Below are positions 6,190-13,430 of a stretch of 13,711 nucleotides of DNA, piece by piece. The stretch is taken from assembly GCA_002402325.1 (NCBI GenBank), contig DHFQ01000115.1:1-13711 (forward strand), given 5' to 3'. A program made the translations under genes and the position numbers. The stretch is from Candidatus Aminicenantes bacterium UBA4820 (GTDB taxonomy: Bacteria; Acidobacteriota; UBA4820). Numbering within the stretch: position 1 is the first letter of the stretch; every line of letters begins with the position of its first letter. The notes under the pieces are model-generated. The model was given only the letters and a program-made list of their open reading frames with translations. It did not search any database and was not told the origin of the DNA.

Positions 6190-7875
6190 ATGAGTTACGA
6201 ACCATTGGCGCGAAAGTATCGCCCACAAATTTTTGAGGAACTTATCGGCCAGGATGCCCTCGTAAGAGCATTGAAAAATACTCTTGCATTAAAAAAAATC
6301 CATCCTGCTTACATTTTCTCCGGTATTAGAGGAGTTGGAAAAACAACAGTTGCGAGAATTTTTGCAAAGGGACTCAACTGTGAAAAGGGTATAACTCCAA
6401 AACCGTGCAATGAATGTGTATCCTGTAAAGAAATAACAAAGGGATTTTCAATTGATATGCTTGAAATTGATGGAGCCACTCACACAGGAGCTGATGAAGC
6501 AAGACTCATTGCGGATATGGCGAAATACACTCCATCAAGAGACAGATTTAGAATTTTTCTAATTGATGAAGTTCACATGCTCTCCAAAGCGGCATTCAAT
6601 GCCCTCTTGAAAACTCTTGAAGAGCCACCATCTCAGGCGGTATTTTTATTCGCAACCACAGAGCCTCAAAAAATTCCTGAAACTATTGATTCCCGTTCTT
6701 ACCATTTCAGACTAAAAAGAATCTCTGAAGAGATGATTTATAACCTTCTTAAGAGTGTCTCTGAGAAAGAGGAAATTCAAATTGATGATGGAGCCTTAAA
6801 ATTGGTTGCAAGATATGGCGAGGGCTCAATGAGGGATAGTTTAACCCTCCTTGATAGACTTTTATCTTATGCAGGGCTTGAGAGAATAACAGAATTAATG
6901 GCTTCTAAGGTTCTTGGCATTGTAGGAAAAGATTTCCTCCTAAAAACAGCGTCAGCCATAGTTAATTGTGATAAAAAACTTCTTTTTTCACTTCTGGATG
7001 AGTTATTTGCTAAAGGTGATGATCCCGAAAGATTTCTTTCTGACTTAATGAATGTTTTTAGAGAGGTTTTAAGGGGGAAAGCAAGCCTTGAAATTTCTGA
7101 AAATCTTTTAGAAATTGTCAATAAATCTTCTTTAGAGGATATCCTCAAAACTCTCGACATTCTCGTGGGTGCTTCTTCAAAGATAAAGCAAGCGGTGGAT
7201 CAGAGAACAGTTCTTGAACTTGAACTGATAAAAGTTGCTTCACTCCCCGTTATTGTTCCAATAGACAAAATTTTAAAAAACACCGATACCCTTTCTTACG
7301 GACTTTTCAAAGAAGATGGTGTTGATACAAAAATAGAAAAAGAAAAAGAAAATGAAAAAGTGGATGAAGCCCCAAAATTTGAAGAAATCTCAGATGGGGA
7401 GTTGAGTTTTAAATCGCTCGTTCCTTTTCAAAGAATGGATGAGGAAGAGGCAAACTCTTTCAATGGTTTTGACCCTATAACAAAAAGCATAAAGGAAGAA
7501 ATTACAGATAAACACCCTGTTGCTCAGGATACAATTGAAAAATCATCGCTAACCTTCGATCCAAATGGAAATCTTCACATAATTGTTTCTGCAAAATGCG
7601 AAAGACAGGTTTTTGAATATCTCAAAAAGAACAAAAATACCTTATTAAGTGAAAATTTTGCAAAAGAAAAGAAAATAAATGGTAAAATCTTTATTGAAAT
7701 GAACGGTATAGAAGATTTGAAAGAGGAGTATCTTAAAGAGGCAGAAGAAGAAGTGGTAGAAAAAAGAAAACAGGGAACTTTAACCCTTTTAAGAGAGTTG
7801 AGCGGAGAGATAGTTAAGATAGAAAAAGGAAAGAAAGAACCAGATTCAGGAGGAGAAGATGCCGAATTTGAATAA
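6190..7875 (+). CDS. dnaX: DNA polymerase III subunits gamma/tau
   Basis: The clamp-loader ATPase of the replisome. Walker A GIRGVGKTT is at 45-53. Four zinc-binding cysteines lie at 64, 73, 76 and 79, and the DEVH Walker B is at 126-129. Sensor 1 is ATTEP near 155, and the arginine finger is Arg169 in DSRS, where many homologues have SRC. Domain III runs to about 370, then a charged linker (370-450), then a C-terminal region like a tau tail. The MSYEPLARKYRP start is canonical, although its ribosome-binding site is weak. At 561 residues it is normal length. I see no A6-AAG slippery site, so a separate gamma form is not indicated. Its 3' end overlaps ybaB by 17 bases. Confidence 0.97.
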   Translation: MSYEPLARKYRPQIFEELIGQDALVRALKNTLALKKIHPAYIFSGIRGVGKTTVARIFAKGLNCEKGITPKPCNECVSCKEITKGFSIDMLEIDGATHTGADEARLIADMAKYTPSRDRFRIFLIDEVHMLSKAAFNALLKTLEEPPSQAVFLFATTEPQKIPETIDSRSYHFRLKRISEEMIYNLLKSVSEKEEIQIDDGALKLVARYGEGSMRDSLTLLDRLLSYAGLERITELMASKVLGIVGKDFLLKTASAIVNCDKKLLFSLLDELFAKGDDPERFLSDLMNVFREVLRGKASLEISENLLEIVNKSSLEDILKTLDILVGASSKIKQAVDQRTVLELELIKVASLPVIVPIDKILKNTDTLSYGLFKEDGVDTKIEKEKENEKVDEAPKFEEISDGELSFKSLVPFQRMDEEEANSFNGFDPITKSIKEEITDKHPVAQDTIEKSSLTFDPNGNLHIIVSAKCERQVFEYLKKNKNTLLSENFAKEKKINGKIFIEMNGIEDLKEEYLKEAEEEVVEKRKQGTLTLLRELSGEIVKIEKGKKEPDSGGEDAEFE

Positions 7876-8158
7876 ACTGATGAAAGAAGCCCAAAAAATG
7901 CAGGAGAAGATTCAGGAAGAGATTAAGAATCTTGTCATCGAAACCTCATCAGGTGGTGGAATGGTTACGGTCAAAATGAGCGGAGAAAAAAAGGTTCTCT
8001 CTTTAAAAATTGACCCATCCATTATTTCAAAAGAAGAAAAAGATATGCTTGAAGATTTGATCGTTGCTGCATTAAATGAGGCAGGGGAAAGAGTTGATGA
8101 GGAAATAGAATCAAAGGTGGGAAAAATGACTTCAGGATTAGGGCTCCCAGGCTTTTGA
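7859..8158 (+). CDS. ybaB: Nucleoid-associated protein YbaB/EbfC family
   Basis: A small DNA-binding protein of 99 residues, typical of the family, acting as a dimer that coats the nucleoid. The N-terminal helix carries the MKEAQKMQEKIQEE heptad pattern. It is followed by the glycine-containing strand turn SSGGGMVTVKMSG and a C-terminal helix ending in KMTSGLGLPGF, all family hallmarks. The AGGAGG ribosome-binding site and the start lie inside the end of dnaX, and recR begins 7 bases after the stop. This is the universal dnaX-ybaB-recR arrangement. Confidence 0.95.
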   Translation: MPNLNKLMKEAQKMQEKIQEEIKNLVIETSSGGGMVTVKMSGEKKVLSLKIDPSIISKEEKDMLEDLIVAALNEAGERVDEEIESKVGKMTSGLGLPGF

Positions 8159-8165
8159 GGAAACT

Positions 8166-8768
8166 ATGGCGATTGCAGAACCGATAGAAAAGGCAATAAA
8201 AGAATTTTCAAAATTGCCCGGGATTGGTAAAAAATCTGCTTTGAGAATAGTTTATCACCTGCTTAACGAAGATAAGAAAGCAATTGAAGATATCGAAAAT
8301 GTTTTAATTCTTTTAAAAACCCAAATTGAAAGATGCCCCGAATGTAGAGGATATAAAGAGGTAGGTAGTGAATGCCTGTTTTGTTCTGATCCCAAAAGAG
8401 ATAAATCAACAATATGTATAGTTGAGTCAACCTCCGATATGCACCTTGTAGATTCCACTTCATCTTTAAGATGTTCATTTTTTGTTCTTAATGGACTGCT
8501 CTCTCCAATCAAAGGAGTTACTCCTGAAAGCCTTCGTATGAATGATTTAATGGAAATTATTAAAAAAAATGATGTAAAGGAAATTATAATGGCGACCCCT
8601 TACACCGCGGAGGGAGAGACGACCGTATCCTTTATTCTTTCTCTGGTTTCAGGAAAAGAGATTAAAGTGTCAAGAATTGGAATGGGAATTCCAATAGGAA
8701 GCGAACTTTCATACATTGATTCAGAAACACTTTCCAGGGCTTTAAATTATAGGAGGGTTATAAAATAG
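8166..8768 (+). CDS. recR: Recombination mediator RecR
   Basis: Works with RecO (and RecF) to load RecA at single-strand gaps. It has the normal length of 200 residues. The helix-hairpin-helix LPGIGKKSALRIVYHLL is at 17-33. A zinc finger uses Cys57, Cys60, Cys70 and Cys73. The Toprim domain starts at ICIVEST (Glu87) and ends with the Walker-like SRIGMGIPIGSELSYIDSETL region and a final YRR. The usual VLGG turn reads FVLNG here, and TPYTAEGETT replaces the more common NPTVEGEAT, both mild divergence. A GAGGA ribosome-binding site overlaps the ybaB stop, so the two genes are translationally coupled. Confidence 0.95.
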   Translation: MAIAEPIEKAIKEFSKLPGIGKKSALRIVYHLLNEDKKAIEDIENVLILLKTQIERCPECRGYKEVGSECLFCSDPKRDKSTICIVESTSDMHLVDSTSSLRCSFFVLNGLLSPIKGVTPESLRMNDLMEIIKKNDVKEIIMATPYTAEGETTVSFILSLVSGKEIKVSRIGMGIPIGSELSYIDSETLSRALNYRRVIK

Positions 8769-8777
8769 AATGACCCC

Positions 8778-8808
8778 TTGCTTTTTAATGCTTTGTTGTG
8801 GTAAAAAT
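8778..8808 (+). promoter_or_regulatory. Promoter of mglBA
   Basis: TTGCTT at 8778-8783 and TAAAAA at 8802-8807 are separated by 18 bases, with TGTGG immediately before the -10. It sits in the 65-base gap after recR and would give mglBA its own promoter besides read-through. Confidence 0.45.
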
Positions 8809-8833
8809 AAACTTTTGACCGGAGGAAACCGCT

Positions 8834-9334
8834 ATGGCTGCAACTGATCTCATAATGTATGAAGAGGAGTTTCAAAAAATCAAAGATGTGATTTCCAAAC
8901 TTCGCATTGATGCAAATGCCAATGTGGTTTTTCTGGTTGATAAAAATGGGCAACAAATTGCCGCAACGGGAGATATTGAAAGCCTTGATACAACCTCACT
9001 TGCATCTTTAACCGCCGGAAATGTCGCTGCTACAGACGGGCTTGCAAAACTTATTGGGGAAAAGGAATTCTCAGTTTTGTTTCACGAGGGAGAGAAGGAT
9101 AATATCCACATTTCAATTGTAGGGGGAAGGGTTATTCTTGTCGTTATTTTTGATGAAAGGTCCTCTCTTGGACTTGTAAGGTTGAGAGTTAAAAGATGCT
9201 CAGAAGAGTTAAACAGGATTTTTAATCAGATTGTTGAAAAAAGTGAAAAAGAACAGGCTAAAGGCGGGGCATTTTTTGATTCGCCCTTTGCCGAAATTAC
9301 AGATGAAGATATTGATGCGCTATTTAAGGATTAA
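8834..9334 (+). CDS. mglB: MglB, roadblock/LC7-domain GTPase-activating protein
   Basis: A 166-residue roadblock/LC7 protein, the partner and GAP of the GTPase encoded next. Residues 8-150 follow Myxococcus MglB closely. An MYEEEF start is followed by NVVFLVDKNGQQIAATGD, TTSLASLTAGNVAATDGLAK, a FHEG turn and VILVVIFDERSSLGLVRLR, then a charged tail. MglB dimers bind one MglA and push it to the GDP state, which sets the lagging pole in Myxococcus and polarity in Thermus. GGAGGA precedes the ATG. The next gene begins 6 bases after the stop, the same order as in Myxococcus. Confidence 0.95.
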   Translation: MAATDLIMYEEEFQKIKDVISKLRIDANANVVFLVDKNGQQIAATGDIESLDTTSLASLTAGNVAATDGLAKLIGEKEFSVLFHEGEKDNIHISIVGGRVILVVIFDERSSLGLVRLRVKRCSEELNRIFNQIVEKSEKEQAKGGAFFDSPFAEITDEDIDALFKD

Positions 9335-9340
9335 ATCGTT

Positions 9341-9925
9341 ATGTCTTTTATAAACTATTCAACGCGAGAAATAAATTGCAAAATTGTCTACTATGGTCCG
9401 GGTTTGTGTGGAAAGACCACAAACCTTCAATATATTTATGAAAAGACCAATCCCGCTGCAAAAGGGAAACTCATTTCGCTTGCTACGGAAACTGATAGGA
9501 CGCTCTTTTTTGATTTTCTTCCACTTGATGTTGGAACTGTAAGAGGCTTTAAGACGAGGTTCCATTTATACACCGTTCCCGGTCAGGTTTTTTATGACGC
9601 ATCAAGAAAGTTGATTTTGAAGGGCGTTGATGGTGTCATTTTTGTTGCAGATTCTCAAGAGCCGAGGATGGATGCAAACATTGAATCTCTTGAAAATCTT
9701 GAACAAAATCTTGTAGAACATGGATTTAACCTGAAATTGATTCCTTATGTTCTTCAACTAAATAAAAGAGACCTTCCAACTGCAGTTCCTGTTGATGAAA
9801 TGTTGAAGGTTTTGAGGTATAAAGACGAGCCCTATTTTGAAGCAATTGCACCAAAGGGAATTGGGGTCTTTGATACTTTGAAAGCGTGCGCAAAACAGAT
9901 ACTTGTTGAACTAAGTAAAAAATAA
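9341..9925 (+). CDS. mglA: MglA, Ras-like polarity GTPase
   Basis: A small bacterial Ras-superfamily GTPase of 194 residues. The P-loop GPGLCGKTT is at 19-27 and the switch I region ATETDRT at 48-54. Switch II is TVPGQVFYDASRK (78-90), where Thr78 stands in place of the usual Asp, a hallmark of the MglA family. The base-specificity motif NKRD is at 141-144. Together with MglB it forms a polarity switch for gliding or type IV pilus motility. No motility gene is visible in this window, so its output here is unknown. AAGGA just before the mglB stop serves as its ribosome-binding site. Confidence 0.95.
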   Translation: MSFINYSTREINCKIVYYGPGLCGKTTNLQYIYEKTNPAAKGKLISLATETDRTLFFDFLPLDVGTVRGFKTRFHLYTVPGQVFYDASRKLILKGVDGVIFVADSQEPRMDANIESLENLEQNLVEHGFNLKLIPYVLQLNKRDLPTAVPVDEMLKVLRYKDEPYFEAIAPKGIGVFDTLKACAKQILVELSKK

Positions 9926-9928
9926 TTT

Positions 9929-10120
9929 CTATAATATAAATTTAGCATTGATCAACTGTGTTGCACTTTTATGACCATTTACTGCTTTTATTAGCCATTT
10001 TTTAGTTTCTTCATCAATCATAGAGTAACACCTGTCTTCATTGCATCTTACCCACCTGAGTCTATGTTCCCTACCATCCCTTTTTTGTCTTTCACCTGAT
10101 AGGTGATTCTCGTTTTGATG
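9929..10120 (-). pseudogene. Remnant of a small unrecognised reading frame
   Basis: On the minus strand 63 codons are open between stops. The composition is protein-like: HLSGERQKRDGREHRLRWV, then a Cys pair (RCNEDRCY), then an amphipathic stretch ending in GHKSATQLINA. The only ATG in frame (10021) would give 30 residues and has no ribosome-binding site, so the N-terminus has probably been lost. Its upstream part lies inside repeat copy B, and copy A holds the matching NHL..SER segment with stops. I do not recognise the family. It may be the tail of a mobile-element protein. Confidence 0.35.
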
Positions 10121-10187
10121 TTAAATTCTTACTGCTATTATCTTTTGATAACAACGCTTTATAGCAATGTCGGATTTTGGAGTTTAC
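10089..10187 (+). repeat. Dispersed ~100-bp repeat, copy B
   Basis: The second copy of the element at 4318-4417, in direct orientation, lying between the convergent ends of mglA and lolA. A perfect 6-bp hairpin, TCACCTGATAGGTGA at 10092-10106, lies at its left end and is degraded in copy A. The 270-base gap from 9926 to 10195 holds only this copy and the small frame remnant. I see no clear terminator. Confidence 0.6.
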
Positions 10188-10195
10188 AGTCATTT

Positions 10196-10870
10196 TTAAA
10201 ACCCAAGATTTTCTTGAAAACTCTCTGTGTCTTCAATTGTTTTGGTACCTACTCCGGGAGAGAAAGAAAAGGTGTCATCTTTAAATTTGATTCCTGTCTC
10301 GCCCTCTAAAAATTTAAAGGTTACCCTTTCGTCAAATTCGTTGATAAAGGAGATTTCTTGCAAAAATTTCTCCCTCTCATTGACTATTACTGAAACTCTT
10401 CTAAAAGATGGTTCCTTCTCTTCATACCCCAACTCGATTTTAATTAAACCTTCCTCTCTATTTGAATTAGCACAGAAAAATTTTGTTGATGGTTTCATCT
10501 CGCCAAGAAGAATTTTTAAAAAAAAGGGAATCCTTTTTTGTGAGGATATTTTTATTTTATAAAGGGTGTTATCCTCTTTTATGTATAAATATGCCCATCT
10601 TCCATCGTAAAGGGCAATTTTTCCTTCTGGATTTGTGTACTCCCATTTCATCTTACCCTTTTCAAGATAGAGATAGCCCTCTTCACTCTGTTTGAATGAG
10701 TCATCAATTGAGGAGATTGTATGAACAAATTTCCCCTTAAACGATGTAAATCTTGATACAACATTGTCAAGCGTAGCCATTGCTTTTTTACATTCATTGT
10801 AATTTGATTCTTGAGAAAAAGCCAAAAAAGTAAAAAGAATGAAAATCGGATTTAATAAAAATCTTCTCAT
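10196..10870 (-). CDS. lolA: Outer-membrane lipoprotein carrier LolA
   Basis: A periplasmic chaperone that takes lipoproteins from the LolCDE transporter to the outer membrane. It is 224 residues with a signal peptide over about 1-19 (basic MRR, hydrophobic core, LAFS-QE cleavage). The LolA beta-barrel signatures are clear: FTSFKGKFVHTIS, then GYLYLEKGKMKWEYTNPEG and LYDGRWAYLYIKEDN, where the Trp and Gly-Lys-Met positions are typical. Its presence argues for a diderm cell. It follows an unknown periplasmic gene by 8 bases, and its AGGAAG ribosome-binding site overlaps that gene's stop region. The two are cotranscribed. No lolB or lolCDE gene is nearby. Confidence 0.85.
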   Translation of the reverse strand: MRRFLLNPIFILFTFLAFSQESNYNECKKAMATLDNVVSRFTSFKGKFVHTISSIDDSFKQSEEGYLYLEKGKMKWEYTNPEGKIALYDGRWAYLYIKEDNTLYKIKISSQKRIPFFLKILLGEMKPSTKFFCANSNREEGLIKIELGYEEKEPSFRRVSVIVNEREKFLQEISFINEFDERVTFKFLEGETGIKFKDDTFSFSPGVGTKTIEDTESFQENLGF

Positions 10871-10878
10871 TGCTCTTC

Positions 10879-11952
10879 CTAAAACTGAGGTTGAATGGTT
10901 AAAGTATAGCCATCGTTCTCTTCATTAAAGATGTTCACAGTCATAATTTCTCCAGAGGAAAGCAATTTTTCCTCTTCTTTCGGTTGAAGAGTTTTGAGTG
11001 TTTTTGTATCGGGGTCATAAAGGTTTCCGTTTAAAGAAATTACAATTCTTATCTGCCCCTTTTTTGCCTCAACAACTTTTATTGAATAGTGAAACTCCTC
11101 GTTTTCCCAATCAATTGATTCTGGTTCATCTTTCTTTGCAACATCCAATTTTTCCCCTGGCTTATTTTTCTCTTCCTTTGAACTATCACCTTCCTGATAG
11201 ATTATTGGGATTCTCGAATCCTTTTTTGCCTTTTTGGTTGATTTAGAATCTTTTTTCGGTGGAGTGTATGAAAAACCTTCTCCAGCCTTTATCTGAACGG
11301 GGGTTTTAGAAGAGTCAATCTCTTTAAATCCAGTAACTGCCATTTCACCATATTCTCCTTTAACCCAGACAGGAACACTTTTAGTCAATTTTCTTTCAAC
11401 AGCATCATCTCCAACACACTGCAAATCGTAAGAATCAACCTGCTCAATTGTGTTTTTAAAACTCTTCTCCACCCTGCACCTGAAATTAACTTTCAAATCC
11501 CTTATATTTTCGAAAGTTTCTTCTTTAGGTTTGACAGAGATGGCAAGAAGAATGTGTGTGCCCGTTTCCTGATCGCTAAAAATTTCAACTATTTGATTTG
11601 TTGGATTATCATATTTTAAATCCCTGAACCTATTGTCCTCATTCCCAATTTTTGGCTTAGCCTTTGAAGTTACAACAAGATGAAGAAATCCTTTATCGTC
11701 TCTTTGTGGTTCCAGAGTGGTTTCAAATTCTATCTCGTTGAATTTGTTTTTCGTTTTATTTGTGATTACAACAGCTCTTTTAAGCGTTCCCTTTCCTCTG
11801 TTTGGTATTTCCGCCCCAAAGGAACCTATCTCTTTTTGCAACTGGTTGTTGCCCGTTGTAATTATTTTTACTTCAAGTTCATACCACTCTTCACAAAAAG
11901 CAAAGAGGGAGACAAAAACCAGAATCACAACAAAAACAACTCTTTTCAACAT
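10879..11952 (-). CDS. Exported protein of unknown function, 357 aa, upstream of lolA
   Basis: I do not recognise this protein. From the ATG at 11952 it begins with a classic signal peptide (MLKRVVFVVILVFVSLFAFC, cleavage near residue 20). The Cys is preceded by Phe, so a lipobox is unlikely. The N-terminal 200 residues look all-beta, with an alternating ITNKTKNKFNEIEFETTLEP pattern like an immunoglobulin-type fold. A Lys/Ser/Asp-rich linker follows at about 230-290, then a second beta-rich domain to the end. A TTG six codons upstream is the alternative start, but the promoter overlaps that stretch. Cotranscription with lolA hints at a role in the cell envelope. That is inference only. Confidence 0.75.
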   Translation of the reverse strand: MLKRVVFVVILVFVSLFAFCEEWYELEVKIITTGNNQLQKEIGSFGAEIPNRGKGTLKRAVVITNKTKNKFNEIEFETTLEPQRDDKGFLHLVVTSKAKPKIGNEDNRFRDLKYDNPTNQIVEIFSDQETGTHILLAISVKPKEETFENIRDLKVNFRCRVEKSFKNTIEQVDSYDLQCVGDDAVERKLTKSVPVWVKGEYGEMAVTGFKEIDSSKTPVQIKAGEGFSYTPPKKDSKSTKKAKKDSRIPIIYQEGDSSKEEKNKPGEKLDVAKKDEPESIDWENEEFHYSIKVVEAKKGQIRIVISLNGNLYDPDTKTLKTLQPKEEEKLLSSGEIMTVNIFNEENDGYTLTIQPQF

Positions 11953-11958
11953 AGTAAA

Positions 11959-11987
11959 ATGATATTTCAACTTTGATTTAAGGTCAA
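11959..11987 (-). promoter_or_regulatory. Promoter of exported protein-lolA operon, predicts leaderless mRNA
   Basis: On the minus strand TTGACC (11987-11982) and TATCAT (11964-11959) are 17 bases apart. The -10 ends 6 bases before the ATG at 11952, so transcription should begin at or next to the start codon. The absence of a ribosome-binding site agrees. A second TTGACC nine bases upstream makes a tandem repeat over the -35. Confidence 0.5.
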
Positions 11988-12155
11988 GTAGGTCAATTTA
12001 CTTGCTATTTCAATTTTTAAGATTGCATTTTATAAGATTGTGAAATGGTTGACCATTGTTTTTATCTTACTTTTTTATTAAAATCACTTTTTCGTTACGA
12101 CGGTCTATAAAGATATCATAGTTGGAGGAATAAAAAGAGATTCAATTTGTTAAGT

Positions 12156-12164
12156 TGGTATAAA
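12156..12164 (+). promoter_or_regulatory. Extended -10 promoter of tpx-sod operon
   Basis: TGGTATAAA gives an extended -10 (TATAAA at 12159-12164), 20 bases before the tpx ATG. No good -35 is present. The divergent gap from 11953 to 12184 holds this and the opposite lolA-operon promoter. No oxidative-stress operator could be identified. Confidence 0.4.
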
Positions 12165-12184
12165 TTCTTTTTAAGGAGGATAAG

Positions 12185-12685
12185 ATGAAAATCAAATTTC
12201 AAGGAAACCCGCTCACTCTCGAAGGAAAAGAGGTAAAAGCTCAAGAAATTGCTCCAGATTTTAAAGTTGTAGATGAAAGCCTTAATGAAGTTAGTTTAAA
12301 AGATTTTAAGAGAAAGGTTAAGGTTATAAGCGTTACACCTTCTCTTGATACACCTGTTTGCGATATGCAGGCAAGGAAGTTTGAAAAAGAGGCAACTTCT
12401 TTTTCAGATGATGTGGTTTTTTTAAATATAAGTGTTGACCTTCCTTTTGCGATCTCAAGATTTTGCAAATCAAATGACATCAAAAAGGTGAAAGCCCTTT
12501 CTGATTATAAAGAGCACTCATTTGGGCTAAATTACGGGGTGGTGATGAAAGAGTTACAACTTCTTGCAAGGTCTATATTCATAATTGATAAAAATGATAG
12601 GATAAGATATATTCAAATTGTTGATGAGATGACAAATGAACCAAATTATGAAGAGGCTCTTTTTGAACTGAAAAAAATAGTGTAA
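12185..12685 (+). CDS. tpx: Thiol peroxidase (atypical 2-Cys peroxiredoxin Tpx)
   Basis: Reduces hydrogen peroxide and organic hydroperoxides using thioredoxin. It is 166 residues, the family length. The peroxidatic Cys59 is in PSLDTPVCDMQARKFEKEA with Thr56, and the resolving Cys94 is in DLPFAISRFC. The LLARSIFIIDKNDRI strand and the VDEMTNEPNYEEAL tail match E. coli Tpx closely. The start follows a strong AAGGAGGATAAG ribosome-binding site. The superoxide dismutase gene lies 10 bases downstream, so peroxide and superoxide removal are produced together. Confidence 0.95.
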   Translation: MKIKFQGNPLTLEGKEVKAQEIAPDFKVVDESLNEVSLKDFKRKVKVISVTPSLDTPVCDMQARKFEKEATSFSDDVVFLNISVDLPFAISRFCKSNDIKKVKALSDYKEHSFGLNYGVVMKELQLLARSIFIIDKNDRIRYIQIVDEMTNEPNYEEALFELKKIV

Positions 12686-12695
12686 GGAGGAAAAA

Positions 12696-13274
12696 ATGGC
12701 TTATGTAGCAAAGGATTACTCAAATCTTTTAGGAATGGAAGGATTTAGTGAGACACTTTTAAAAAATCACTTCACCCTCTATCAAGGGTATGTAGCAAAC
12801 ACAAACAAAGTTATTGAAAGCCTTGAAAATTTATTCAAAGACGACAAAGTTTCTTCCCCGGAATATGCGGAACTCAAAAGAAGACTTGGCTGGGAATTCA
12901 ATGGAATGAGGCTTCACGAATACTATTTCGAAAACCTTGGCGGAAAAGACCCACTCAACAAAGATAGTAATTTATACAAAAAGATTGTTGAAGATTTTGG
13001 AAGTTTTGAAAATTGGGAAAAAGATTTCAAGGCGACGGGAGCGATGAGAGGAATTGGATGGACAATCCTCTATCAGGATAGTGTAAATGGGAAACTACTC
13101 AATTTCTGGGTAAATGAGCACGATACAGCCCACCCTTCGGGATGTCAACCGATTTTGATTATGGATGTGTTTGAGCACGCCTTTATAACCGACTATGGTC
13201 TTAAGAGGGCTGACTACATTCAAGCATTTTTCAAAAATATCAACTGGAAAGTGGTAGAAAAAAGATTAAAGTAA
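12696..13274 (+). CDS. Superoxide dismutase, Fe/Mn family variant
   Basis: A 192-residue member of the iron/manganese superoxide dismutase family. The four metal ligands can be assigned: His25 (KNHFTLYQGYV), His74 (MRLHEYYF), Asp157 and His161 (MDVFEHAF). The gateway Tyr32 is present. It differs from textbook SodA/SodB. The HH pair after the first ligand is replaced by Leu-Tyr, the Asn beside His74 is Leu, and DVWEHAY reads DVFEHAF. Similar variants are known to me from anaerobic deltaproteobacteria, where they are annotated as SOD. Metal preference cannot be read safely. The GGAGG ribosome-binding site and 10-base gap place it in an operon with tpx. Confidence 0.88.
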   Translation: MAYVAKDYSNLLGMEGFSETLLKNHFTLYQGYVANTNKVIESLENLFKDDKVSSPEYAELKRRLGWEFNGMRLHEYYFENLGGKDPLNKDSNLYKKIVEDFGSFENWEKDFKATGAMRGIGWTILYQDSVNGKLLNFWVNEHDTAHPSGCQPILIMDVFEHAFITDYGLKRADYIQAFFKNINWKVVEKRLK

Positions 13275-13288
13275 TTTTTTATAAATTT

Positions 13289-13327
13289 CCCCTGAAAAAA
13301 GTTAAATAACCAAAAACTTCTCAGGGG
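13289..13327. terminator. Long hairpin after the superoxide dismutase gene
   Basis: CCCCTGA (13289-13295) pairs with TCAGGGG (13321-13327), and AAGTT/AACTT inside extends the stem by five pairs. It begins 14 bases after the stop. No good T run follows on either side, so it may be a weak or bidirectional terminator, or serve to protect the message end. Confidence 0.4.
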
Positions 13328-13430
13328 AGACCTTTATTTTGGGAAGATATTCTTTGAAGAGATTGTAGTTTAGAATTTGAAAATCATCTTTAAAATAGTT
13401 TGCCTTTAAATGGTTAAAACTATCTTCATT
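13302..13430 (-). pseudogene. C-terminal remnant of a minus-strand gene cut by a repeat element
   Basis: Forty-two codons read as protein-like sequence ending YLPKIKVSPEKFLVI and a TAA stop. They are joined directly at 13431 to the repeat element with no start codon. The upstream frame continues only through repeat DNA to a TAG. I cannot name the family. It looks like the tail of a gene whose front part was replaced or separated by the element. Confidence 0.35.

Noticed and set aside
6034..6228. Minus-strand open frame of 64 codons
   Set aside because: It spans the SRP RNA and the dnaX start, and the RNA structure explains the sequence.
7320..7370. Possible programmed frameshift in dnaX at the A-rich linker
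   Set aside because: The runs are GAAAAAG, not the A-AAA-AAG slippery heptamer, and no stem-loop or nearby alternative stop stands out.
10227..10562. Plus-strand open frame of 111 codons
   Set aside because: It is antisense to lolA, which has a signal peptide and family motifs on the other strand.
11880..11952. Lipoprotein signal for the exported 357-residue protein
   Set aside because: The Cys near residue 20 follows Leu-Phe-Ala-Phe. Phe directly before Cys does not fit a lipobox, so an ordinary signal peptide is more likely.
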